DNA from: AP-15 sp963755435 | GTDB lineage: Bacteria > Pseudomonadota > Alphaproteobacteria > ATCC43930 > CGMCC-115725 | Reading direction: 5' to 3' | DNA: 64,000 nt | Assembly: GCA_963755435.1 (NCBI GenBank) | Contig: CAVWJX010000003.1 | Span: 310,001 to 374,000, forward strand | In this document: positions 1 to 7,806 of the stretch, one piece after another | How the letters are laid out: every line of letters starts with the position of its first letter | Position numbering within the stretch: the first letter of the stretch is position 1 | The notes under the pieces: generated by a model | Database searches by the model: none | What the model saw: only the letters and a program-made list of their open reading frames with translations | What the model was told of the DNA's origin: nothing | Translations under genes and position numbers: made by a program

Positions 1-38
1 TAAAGCTTCCAGACTCCTTACTCTCAATTTCGTCATTA
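1..38 (-). pseudogene. Downstream fragment of the IS-interrupted conserved hypothetical gene
   Basis: Read on the minus strand, these bases encode LMTKLRVRSLEAL and run off the window edge. They continue, in frame, the coding sequence that stops at the other side of the IS element (1545-1769, ending GWYFPL). Removing the element and one copy of the TA duplication gives GWYFPLMTKLRVRSLEAL. From memory, the family has a similar stretch (WYFPL..K..VRS.E.L), but I cannot name its function. The fragment has no start of its own and should not make a product. Confidence 0.7.
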
Positions 39-383
39 GCAGGCTGTTGAAGAAGTCGTTTCGCGGTTGGCGGTGAGAATGGCGTCGTCACCGTCGTCGA
101 AGGACAGCTCGATTTCAAGAGAGCCATCGTCTTGTAATTCGGCCGATCCGTCGCCGGCGATGGCGTCGCCCTCGTCAAAGCCACTCCAGTGAAAAAAGAT
201 GATGCGCCGGCCGTATTCGAGTTCGGCGGTGGCGTCGACTGCGCCAAAGCTAAACTCGGCCCAGCCCGCAGCACCGAACTGCAAATAGGCGGGTCCGGCG
301 AGATCGAGATAATCGCGATCCCACAGATCGGACGCGACGATGCGCCAGCGGCCGATGACTTCGCAACCGGCCGGGCCGCTCAT
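36..383 (-). CDS. IS-encoded small acidic accessory protein, unknown function
   Basis: A 115-residue acidic protein with many Asp/Glu, Trp and aromatic residues (IGRWRI, DLWDRDYLDL, FFHWSGFDE) and a predicted beta-rich character. I recall similar proteins beside IS transposases in alphaproteobacteria, but no function is known to me. Its ATG overlaps the transposase stop codon (ATGA at 380-383), so it is probably translated by coupling to the transposase. The frame runs to the last bases of the element, where the tail SSTAC is written by the inverted repeat. The stop codon TAA (36-38) is completed by the TA target duplication plus one host base, so its C-terminus depends on the insertion site. 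Confidence 0.7.
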   Translation of the reverse strand: MSGPAGCEVIGRWRIVASDLWDRDYLDLAGPAYLQFGAAGWAEFSFGAVDATAELEYGRRIIFFHWSGFDEGDAIAGDGSAELQDDGSLEIELSFDDGDDAILTANRETTSSTAC

Positions 384-1544
384 GCCGCCCCGACCAGCTT
401 TGGCAGACGCACGAGGTTGTAGGCAGCGGCGGCAAAGGTGAAGGCCCAGTCCACTTTTGCCAGCCCTCTGAGCTTGGTCTTGCGGAGACCGGCGACAGTC
501 TTAATCCAGCCGAATGCCTCCTCGATGCGTTTGCGCACTCGCTGGCTTTTGCCATAGCCCGGATGTCGGGTTGTCCGCTTGTCGATCGCCGAGCGCCGCC
601 CGCTGGTGTTCTGCGCGACGTGAGGGCGCACATTCAGCGTGCGCAATTCCTCGACAAAATCGGCGGCGTCGTAGCCTCGGTCGGCGCCAAGCGTGATCGC
701 GCAAGGACGCTCGGCGACGTGCTCGACCATCTCGAGGGCGGCAAGCCGCTCGGCATGACCCGAGACCCGGGTCAGCCGGGCATCGACAATCAGACCGGAA
801 CGGTTCTCCATCAGCCCGTGGCCGATAAAGCAAAGCCTTGCCTCCATGCCAGGCCCTTTGCGATAGAGCCGGGCATCGGGATCGGTTGTACTGCGATGGG
901 TCTCGTTCGAGCGCTTCTCGCCGCGGAAATCGGCTGGCCTGTTGCGCCCGCCGCTGCTCGGATCATCATCGCCTTCAGAAGGCTGGTCCTTTGGCTTGAA
1001 ACTCTTCAGCGACGCCCATGCCTCAATCAGGGTGCCGTCGACCGAGAAGTGCTGGCTCGACAGCAACCGTTTGACCCGCGGCTGCGACAGTACTGCGGCG
1101 AGGAATTTGGCGGCGATCTCGCCATCCAACAGCCGGTCGCGGTTGGTTGAGAAGCTCGAATGGTCCCACACCGGGTCATCAATCCCCAGCCCGACAAACC
1201 ACCGGAACAGCAGATCGAATTTGATCCGTTCCATCAATTGCCGCTCCGAGCGCACCGAATAGAAGGCCTGCAACAGCATTGCCCGCAGCAGCTTTTCCGG
1301 TGGGATCGATGGTCGCCCCAGACCCGAATACAAAGCCTCGAACCCGCGCGACAGCCCCGCCAGTGCGGTGTTCGCGATCTCCCGAATCGGCCGCAGCGGA
1401 TGCTCCGTCTCGACCCGCGCTTCCAAATCTATGTAGCTGAAAAGACTACCGCAAATCTGATCGTCGCCGCGCATCGCCACCCCCATCCCCGGCTCCAAGG
1501 GATCAGAGGTCGCGAAATCCGCAAGCCCTTTTTCAACAACCTGC
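39..1544 (-). mobile_element. IS5-group insertion sequence, complete, with accessory ORF
   Basis: About 1.5 kb element with imperfect terminal inverted repeats: left end GCAGGCTGTTGAAGAAG from base 39, and the complement of the right end GCAGGTTGTTGAAAAAG from base 1544. Both ends are flanked by TA (37-38 and 1545-1546), the likely target duplication. The two host half-reading-frames join in frame after removal. It carries a DDE transposase and a translationally coupled small ORF. A short 2-3 bp TA-type duplication fits some IS5 subgroups, but the exact subgroup cannot be assigned without ISfinder. It looks potentially active because the transposase is intact and the ends are recognisable. 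Confidence 0.85.
380..1474 (-). CDS. IS5-family DDE transposase
   Basis: A transposase of about 364 residues. An N-terminal DUF772-type region (HPLRPIREIAN through LLFRWFVGL) is followed by an RNase H-like DDE domain. Likely catalytic residues are Asp in FSVDGTLIEAW, Asp in LGADRGYDAADF and Glu in RIEEAFGWIKT; the last is followed by the K/R-rich motif usual for IS5. The start is taken at the ATG of MRGDDQICG, matching family proteins; an in-frame TTG at 1498 and an ATG at 1486 are alternatives. It is intact, overlaps the accessory ORF by 4 bases, and lies between recognisable inverted repeats. Confidence 0.9.
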   Translation of the reverse strand: MRGDDQICGSLFSYIDLEARVETEHPLRPIREIANTALAGLSRGFEALYSGLGRPSIPPEKLLRAMLLQAFYSVRSERQLMERIKFDLLFRWFVGLGIDDPVWDHSSFSTNRDRLLDGEIAAKFLAAVLSQPRVKRLLSSQHFSVDGTLIEAWASLKSFKPKDQPSEGDDDPSSGGRNRPADFRGEKRSNETHRSTTDPDARLYRKGPGMEARLCFIGHGLMENRSGLIVDARLTRVSGHAERLAALEMVEHVAERPCAITLGADRGYDAADFVEELRTLNVRPHVAQNTSGRRSAIDKRTTRHPGYGKSQRVRKRIEEAFGWIKTVAGLRKTKLRGLAKVDWAFTFAAAAYNLVRLPKLVGAA

Positions 1545-1769
1545 TAGCGGGAAATACCAGCCGAGAGCCTTACATAGCGCATCGGTGACGGTGAGGCCGC
1601 CTTCTCGTCGTTTTCGACGATCGTGCATTGTCAACATGCCGCAGACTTCGACAAAATGGCCGAAAGTCGCGGCAGGTGAACGCGTAATGTTTTGATCATT
1701 GTAGATCCAGGAGACCATCTTGTAGAGGTCGTCAAGCCGGGGCGATTGCGCTGCCGGTGCTAAAGACAT
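1545..1769 (-). pseudogene. Upstream fragment of the IS-interrupted conserved hypothetical gene
   Basis: Encodes about 73 residues from MSLAPAAQSPRLDDLYKM through SPAATFGHFVEVCGML and ALGWYFPL, and is then cut by the insertion sequence. ATG at 1769 is preceded by GGAG about 12 bases upstream; a TTG at 1790 is possible. The downstream continuation is bases 1-38. I recognise the stretch as a conserved bacterial protein of unknown role, not an enzyme I can name. As assembled, the frame runs a few residues into the IS end before stopping, so a truncated peptide might still be made. The gene is presumably inactivated. Confidence 0.7.
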
Positions 1770-2103
1770 GGCTTCTTCGCTCCGCACCAAATTACGCAGG
1801 ATAATTGGGAATCTGCCACAGATAGTTCAACCATTTAGTTGCGTTAGCGACGTTTAGCATACCGGAGTCGTTGAAAAGTGGCGTTTTGAGCTGACAGGTA
1901 GAAGGCACGCCAATCGAAATAGCGCCTTCGGGGCAAATCCGGTCGCAGTGGTCGCGAGGATGGCTGCAAGCGAAAAACCCACTGGCAGAAACCGGCCGGC
2001 GCGGCGGCGCCGGCTCTTTCGCCGCGATCGGATTAGGCTGGGGCCTTTTCCTCGTGCGATGTGTGGCTCGCTCAGGCATGCTGCGGCGCCGAGAGGAAAG
2101 GTG
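1770..2103. other. Intergenic region upstream of trpB
   Basis: 334 bases between the start of the interrupted gene and trpB, which diverge. The half nearer the interrupted gene is less GC-rich. An open frame extends upstream of trpB from 1948, but its peptide (rich in Arg, no family resemblance) does not look coding. I could not identify a trp leader peptide or attenuator here. No trpF is present immediately upstream, although trpF-trpB-trpA is the common alphaproteobacterial order. Confidence 0.4.
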
Positions 2104-3311
<1,208 letters not shown>

Positions 3312-3315
<4 letters not shown>

Positions 3316-4163
3316 GCTCCGCCGAGGGACGCATCGCCAGGCGCTTCGCCGCCCTCAAAGCCGAGGGGCGCGGCGGTTTGGTCGCCTATCTCGTCGCCGG
3401 TGATCCGGATCTGGAGACGTCGGCGCGGCTGTTCGAGGGACTGGCGGCGGCGGGGGCCGATATGATCGAGATCGGCATGCCGTTTTCCGACCCGATGGCC
3501 GACGGCCCGGCGATCCAGGATGCCGGCCAGCGGGCGCTGAAGGCGGGGATGACATTGCGCAAGACCTTGGCGATGGCAAGGCGAATGCGCGAGCGCGACC
3601 CCGATACGCCCTATGTCGTGATGGGCTATTACAACCCGATCTACCGGTATGGCGCCGAAGCTTTCGTCAGAGACGCGATAGCGGCCGGGGTCGACGGGGT
3701 CATCGTCGTCGATCTACCGCCGGAGGAGGACGCCGAACTCTGCGATCCCGCGCGTCGGGTGGGCCTCGACGTAATTCGGCTGGCGACCCCGACCAGCGAC
3801 GACGAGCGGCTGCCGGCCGTTGTCGTCGGCGCCAGCGGGTTCATCTATTACGTCGCGATCGCCGGGATCACCGGCACCCGTTCGGCTGACACCGCCATGG
3901 TCGCCGCGGCAGTTGCGCGATTGCGTCGCTTCACCGCGTTGCCGGTGGCGGTCGGCTTCGGCATCAAGAGCCCGCAGCAGGCCGCCCAGGTGGCTCGCGC
4001 CGCTGACGCCGCGGTTGTCGGCTCGTCCCTGGTGCAGCGGCTGGCGCTCAACCTCGATCCCGACGGCCGCGCCAAACCCGTGCTTGTCGATGCCGTGCAC
4101 GGCGACATTCGGCTGTTGGCGGCAGCGGTCAGGCGGGCGCGAAAGGCCGGCGACGCGCTCTAG
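3312..4163 (+). CDS. trpA: Tryptophan synthase alpha chain
   Basis: A 283-residue TIM-barrel subunit that cleaves indole-3-glycerol phosphate to indole and glyceraldehyde 3-phosphate, passing indole to TrpB. The catalytic pair is seen as Glu in MIEIGMPFSDP and the Asp of the following DPMADGPAIQ segment. The start is GTG at 3312, overlapping the trpB stop (GTGA), and gives VSSAEGRIARRF, the normal N-terminus. The phosphate-binding region (VGFGIK, VGSSLV) is intact. It is the last gene of a two-gene operon here; a convergent membrane protein gene follows. Confidence 0.97.
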
Positions 4164-4179
4164 CCCAACCTAGCTTGGC

Positions 4180-4557
4180 CTAGCCGAGCGCCAGCAGCGC
4201 CCACAGCACGACGAGCCCGGCGATCGCGATGGCGGCGTGGGCGCCGACCAGGGCGCCGGCCGGGCGCCGTCCGCGCCATGAGGCCCAGGCGATCCCAAGC
4301 CCGAGCACCAGGGCCAGGGCGAAGAGCGCGGCGCTGGTGCGGCCGAACCCGGCGGTTCCCATGGTGCTGCGCGGCACTCCGCGGCCGAGCCCCGCGAGCA
4401 GCATGGCGAGCCCCGCCGCGCCGATGGCGCCATGGCCCGCCGGGAGCGATCGAGGCGGCGTCCTTGCCGCCGGCCGGCGCAGATAGCCGACCGCGAGGGC
4501 CGCCCCGATCAGGGCCGCGATGCACAAGATCGCCAGGGCCAGCTCGATCGTCGTCAC
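4180..4557 (-). CDS. Small four-helix membrane protein, unknown function
   Basis: About 125 residues if started at the GTG at 4557 (VTTIELALAILC); an ATG at 4614 would add a hydrophilic leader. Four hydrophobic segments are visible: IELALAILCIAALIGAALAV, GAIGAAGLAMLLAGLG, ALFALALVLGLGIAWA and HAAIAIAGLVVLWALLAL. They are joined by short Arg/Pro-rich loops. This fits an inner-membrane protein, and nothing in it suggests a catalytic function. It converges on trpA with only 16 bases between the stops. Confidence 0.6.
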   Translation of the reverse strand: MTTIELALAILCIAALIGAALAVGYLRRPAARTPPRSLPAGHGAIGAAGLAMLLAGLGRGVPRSTMGTAGFGRTSAALFALALVLGLGIAWASWRGRRPAGALVGAHAAIAIAGLVVLWALLALG

Positions 4558-5037
4558 CGCCGCCGCCTCCCGGGTCCGCACTGCCGATCGCATCATAGGG
4601 CCGGGCTTCGGCACCGGCGCGGCGGCCGACCGCGACCTGCGACGATTTTCGACCCCTGACGACCCCCGCCCCGCGGCATTACGTGGGCAGACAGCGATAG
4701 CAATCCACTGCGGTTCGCCAGACTGTCGCCGACAACTCTCCGTGCGTCAGACTAATCATTAAGTTAACCATGAATATTGGGAAATTAACTATCAATTCTG
4801 GGGAACATTTCGCCCTTTAGGGTGTAGAGCAACAGTGTGGCGCAACAACATATATGCCGACCACGCGGATCTCCTGAAGACGTGGTTTTTTGCAGGCAAA
4901 GTGTAGAGTTGATCTCGGGGCTGCGCCCGCGCCGCGATCCTAGGATTGGGCCGGAATCATGCAGCGAGACGGAGATGAGGCAGCGGTTGCCCGCCGCTTA
5001 CACCGGGGATTGGGGTTCGGGGTCCAGCGGGGGATCG
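4558..5037. other. Upstream region of sciP with TTAA half-sites
   Basis: 480 bases with a clear drop in GC around 4750-4800. It holds TTAA at 4759, TTAACC at 4764 and TTAAC at 4785. Such half-sites resemble pieces of the CtrA consensus (TTAA, 7 bases, TTAAC), but the spacing here is not the canonical one. sciP is a cell-cycle gene in Caulobacter, so a CtrA link is plausible but unproven. No other gene is seen; open frames here lack family resemblance. Confidence 0.35.
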
Positions 5038-5316
5038 ATGGATCGCCGGGCCGTGGCTGAGCGCCCGAGCCAGCGGGCGGAGCTACCGCCGCCCGATATC
5101 CAACGCTGGACGATCCGCCGCAAAGCGGCGGTCGTGACCGCGGTGGCCAACGGGCTGTTGACCCGCGAGGAAGCGTGTCGCCGCTACCAGTTGAGCGAGG
5201 AGGAGTTTGTCAGCTGGCAGCAGGCCTTCGCAGCGCACGGTCTGGCCGGGCTGCGCTCGACCCGGCTCCAGCAATACCGGGGTTCCACCCCGCGCGGAAA
5301 CCGATCGGATCGCTAG
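5038..5316 (+). CDS. sciP: SciP-like DUF1153 cell-cycle transcription regulator
   Basis: A small helix-turn-helix protein typical of alphaproteobacteria. In Caulobacter, SciP binds CtrA and blocks its activation of target promoters. The conserved core is clear: RWTIRRKAAVVTAVANGLLT, EEACRRYQLSEEEF, SWQQAFAAHGLAGLR, and a terminal TRLQQYR. Starting at ATG 5038, after GGGGGA, gives 92 residues, close to the usual 90; an upstream ATG at 4975 is also possible. The 3' end overlaps the convergent GT87-like gene by about 107 bases, so the two transcripts may interfere. Confidence 0.85.
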   Translation: MDRRAVAERPSQRAELPPPDIQRWTIRRKAAVVTAVANGLLTREEACRRYQLSEEEFVSWQQAFAAHGLAGLRSTRLQQYRGSTPRGNRSDR

Positions 5317-6601
5317 TCGTGCGGAAAGTCTCCGAACCGCCGATCGCCGGCGGCCGCGGCATCGGCTGCCGGCCGACGGCCAGCGGTGTCACCGCGGACC
5401 TGCCGCGCAGCGCAATCGTCGCGACAAGCGCCGCGAGCGCGAGGGCGATAAATGGTCCGACCGGCAGGTGCCAGGCGGCGGACATGCCGCGCGGGTTGAG
5501 GCACAACACGTAAAGGCCGACCAGGCCCAGCTTGCCCCATTCGGGCAGACGGTATTGCCCAGCGCCGCGCAACAGCCAGGCGGCGGCGACCCCGGCCAGC
5601 ACCAGATCATAAAACAGCGCTAGCGGCACCGCGACGAGGGTGGCCGACAGCAGGCTCGCGGCGCGGATCGGCAAGGGCAGATCGCGGCGCCAGACCCAGG
5701 CGACAAATCCGGCGACGGCGACGGTTACGGCTGCCTGCAGCGCATAGGAAACGGCCGGGCCGGCGCCGAGCAGGCGAGCGGCGCCGAACGGGGTCACAAA
5801 GCCGCCGAACGGTATCCGTCCGGAGACATAGACGGTGTGGGAAGCCGAGATCGCGATAACGAACGCGTGCCATGTGGGCCAGCCAAAAACCGCCAGCGAC
5901 AGCAGCGCAAGGCCGGCAGCGCTGGCAAAGGCAGAGGCAAAGGCGCGCCAGCAGCCGCCGGCGGCGAGCGCCACCGGGACCAGCAGCGCGAAATGGGGTT
6001 TGACGCACAGGGCCCCGAACAAAAGGCCTGCAACCCACGGCCGACGGTCGACCAACAGCGTCGCCGCCGCAAACAACCCAGCCGTTAAAAACCCGTTCTG
6101 TCCGAGGCCGATGGTCCACAGCACCGGCGGAAAGGCAAGGATTGGCACCAGGGCTGTCCGGCCGTGCTCGCCCAGGACGCGGCGCAGAACGAACAGGTAC
6201 AAACCGAGCGTCGTCGCCTCGAAGACAATAAAAGCAGTCAAATAGGGTAACCGGGCGAGCGCTGCGCAGAGCAGCAGGAAAACCGGCGGGTAATAGAAAA
6301 AATTATAGGTGATGCCGGGCTCAGTCGCGCGTTCCTCGGCGGCGTAATGCGCCGCTCTCTCGTAAGCGAGCGCGGGGGCTCCGGCGTCGGCCAATTTGCC
6401 GGCAGCATAAAAGCTGACGAAATCGGTGCTGGTCGGTGTCCGCAGCGGCACGATCAGTCCGTGAGTGCCGGCTGCCAGAAACAAGAAACATGCGATCTCG
6501 ACAGCCAGCAGGATTTTGCAAAAAAACAAAACGCGGCGGCGCTCGATCAGACGAGCCGGGCGGCCAAGCCTTGATCGCGGCCATTCCGACGACAATTCCA
6601 C
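5210..6601 (-). CDS. DUF2029 / GT87-like multi-spanning glycosyltransferase
   Basis: A 463-residue integral membrane protein with about ten hydrophobic segments, starting with VLFFCKILLAVEIACFLFLA. The early loop STDFVSFYAAGKLA and YNFFYYPPVFLLL match the DUF2029 family, of which mycobacterial polyprenyl-phosphate-dependent mannosyltransferases are the known members. It probably uses a lipid-linked sugar on the periplasmic side to modify an envelope glycan. The GTG at 6601 follows TTGAGGAACAC, a good ribosome site; the frame is open to 6694. The last 40 residues are hydrophilic and overlap sciP, so they may be a non-conserved extension. Confidence 0.8.
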   Translation of the reverse strand: MELSSEWPRSRLGRPARLIERRRVLFFCKILLAVEIACFLFLAAGTHGLIVPLRTPTSTDFVSFYAAGKLADAGAPALAYERAAHYAAEERATEPGITYNFFYYPPVFLLLCAALARLPYLTAFIVFEATTLGLYLFVLRRVLGEHGRTALVPILAFPPVLWTIGLGQNGFLTAGLFAAATLLVDRRPWVAGLLFGALCVKPHFALLVPVALAAGGCWRAFASAFASAAGLALLSLAVFGWPTWHAFVIAISASHTVYVSGRIPFGGFVTPFGAARLLGAGPAVSYALQAAVTVAVAGFVAWVWRRDLPLPIRAASLLSATLVAVPLALFYDLVLAGVAAAWLLRGAGQYRLPEWGKLGLVGLYVLCLNPRGMSAAWHLPVGPFIALALAALVATIALRGRSAVTPLAVGRQPMPRPPAIGGSETFRTTSDPIGFRAGWNPGIAGAGSSAARPDRALRRPAAS

Positions 6602-6721
6602 CGTGTTCCTCAAGGCCGGCCCCGGAGAGTTCGGCCGGGCGCGACGATCCGCGGATGCCGGCCGGTATTCGGAACGCAAAAGACCGCGCGGCAAGCGCTG
6701 ACCGAGGAACAGCCGCTGTTT

Positions 6722-6883
6722 TCAGACGCTGGCGGCAATGTTGCCGAAAGCGGTGCTGAGGTTGGTGCCGAGCAATTGCCATGCGGCAATGCAGACGACG
6801 GCCACGAGCGCGGCAATCAGTCCGTACTCGATCGCGGTAACTCCGGTATCGTCCAAAACCATCTGCCAGATCATCGAGCGCAT
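6722..6883 (-). CDS. Flp-family type IVb pilin, copy 1
   Basis: A 53-residue pilin precursor: a short N-terminal leader, then DDTGVTAIEYGLIAALVAVV with the Flp processing and hydrophobic core (G, then T-AIEYGLIA). A prepilin peptidase would cleave near the Gly before VTAIEY, leaving a tiny subunit for Tad-type pili used in surface attachment. ATG 6883 is preceded by AGGAGA at good spacing. It ends NIAASV, almost the same as copy 3 (QVAASV), so the two are recent duplicates. No tad/cpa assembly genes lie in the window. Confidence 0.88.
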   Translation of the reverse strand: MRSMIWQMVLDDTGVTAIEYGLIAALVAVVCIAAWQLLGTNLSTAFGNIAASV

Positions 6884-7260
6884 CGTCCAGTCTCCTGAGG
6901 GTCGCTGACAGGCAGGTTCACCGGAAAACCTTGACGAAAACTTAATGTGCGGTCGGAAATCAGACCGGATTTATAACTGCTCGTGGCGAGCGGAATTCCG
7001 GGCCGGTGCTTGGAAATGCGTCGCCTCAAGGGACCGACGGCAGCACCTCCCATGCGCGGCACCTCCCATGCGCGGCACCTCCCATGCGCGGCACCTCCCA
7101 TGCGCGGCACCTCCCATGCAATGCGGAGCCGGCGGTACGAATTCAGAAATTTCGATTGGTCTCTAAAATGCGCCGAAGGCAGCCGGCTCCGATTTCTACC
7201 GAGGCGCTTTTAAAAATGCCAAATGGTGAACAGCAGGTGGGGTCCGCTCGGCGACCGATG
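6884..7260. other. Intergenic region between Flp pilins containing a tandem repeat
   Basis: 377 bases between Flp copy 1 and copy 2. Apart from the 16-bp tandem array described separately, the sequence is unremarkable, with an AT-richer stretch at about 6940-6990 that could hold the promoter for copy 1. Frames through the array are artefacts of the repeat. Confidence 0.5.
7044..7119. repeat. Tandem array of a 16-bp unit, 4 copies plus a partial
   Basis: The unit CACCTCCCATGCGCGG is repeated four times without change (7044-7059, 7060-7075, 7076-7091, 7092-7107), followed by a partial, diverged fifth copy. The 16-base period is not a multiple of three, so the array does not encode a regular peptide repeat. 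On the minus strand, the direction of the pilin genes, each unit reads CCGCGCATGGGAGGTG, which carries a Shine-Dalgarno-like GGGAGG. Perfect identity implies recent expansion. No direct role can be read from it. Confidence 0.9.
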
Positions 7261-7485
7261 TCAAAATCCGCCGAGCACGGAGCTGAACAGGCCGCTGACC
7301 GAAGTGCTGAGGGTCGTCACCACGGCGACCACGGCCATCGCCACCAATCCTGCAATGCAGGCGTATTCGATGGCGGTGACGCCGGTCTCCGCGCCGGCGA
7401 GTTTTGCAATAACTGCGAGCACAGCATCGCGAAACCTGCTCCGGGTGGTTTCCGGGCGGCGATCAGGCGCACCGGCGGATGCCAC
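7261..7485 (-). CDS. Flp-family type IVb pilin, copy 2 (diverged)
   Basis: Up to 74 residues from GTG 7485. The Flp signature is ETGVTAIEYACIAGLVAMAV, followed by a hydrophobic helix and the tail STSVSGLFSSVLGGF. It differs from copies 1 and 3 in the core (YACIAG instead of YGLIAA) and has a longer, basic leader (RSRFRDAVLAVIAKLAG), so it may be a minor or older paralogue. The start is uncertain; a later GTG (VLAVIAKLAGAETG) would give a more typical leader. Confidence 0.8.
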   Translation of the reverse strand: MASAGAPDRRPETTRSRFRDAVLAVIAKLAGAETGVTAIEYACIAGLVAMAVVAVVTTLSTSVSGLFSSVLGGF

Positions 7486-7587
7486 GTTGGCTCTGAGCTC
7501 GGCGAGAGGTCGGGTCAGGGTTCGCGACAGCGTGCGCCGCCGTCGCGAAATTCCCTGAGAGGGATCGCCGGCCGCAGCGGTTGCCGA

Positions 7588-7749
7588 TCAGACGCTGGCG
7601 GCGACTTGGCTAAAGGAGGTGCTCAGATCGGTACCGAGCAATTTCCAGGCGGCGATGCAGACGACGGCGACCAGCGCCGCGATCAGCCCGTACTCTATCG
7701 CCGTGACCCCGGCATTGTCCTTGATCAATCTCGTGTATAGCGTACGCAT
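7588..7749 (-). CDS. Flp-family type IVb pilin, copy 3
   Basis: A 53-residue precursor starting MRTLYTRLIKDNAGVTAIEY, with the same core (GLIAALVAVVCIAAW) as copy 1. ATG 7749 is preceded by GGGAGAA; the longer frame to 7791 lacks the leader pattern. The sequence from VTAIEY to AAW is identical to copy 1, and the tails differ by a few conservative changes. All three pilin genes face the same way and are spaced 100-400 bases apart with separate ribosome sites. Confidence 0.88.
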   Translation of the reverse strand: MRTLYTRLIKDNAGVTAIEYGLIAALVAVVCIAAWKLLGTDLSTSFSQVAASV

Positions 7750-7806
7750 CGGGTTCTCCCAGGTTCCAAATCGCACGCAGGATCGGCGCAAATTGTTGAC
7801 GACCGG

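Noticed and set aside
6871..7110. Minus-strand ORF with MGGAAHGRCRAWEVP-type repeats
   Set aside because: The peptide repeat is a by-product of the 16-bp array, which shifts frame each unit. It overlaps the leader of Flp copy 1 and has no homology.
7044..7119. Possible CRISPR array
   Set aside because: The units are 16 bases, directly abutting and without spacers, so this is a simple tandem repeat.
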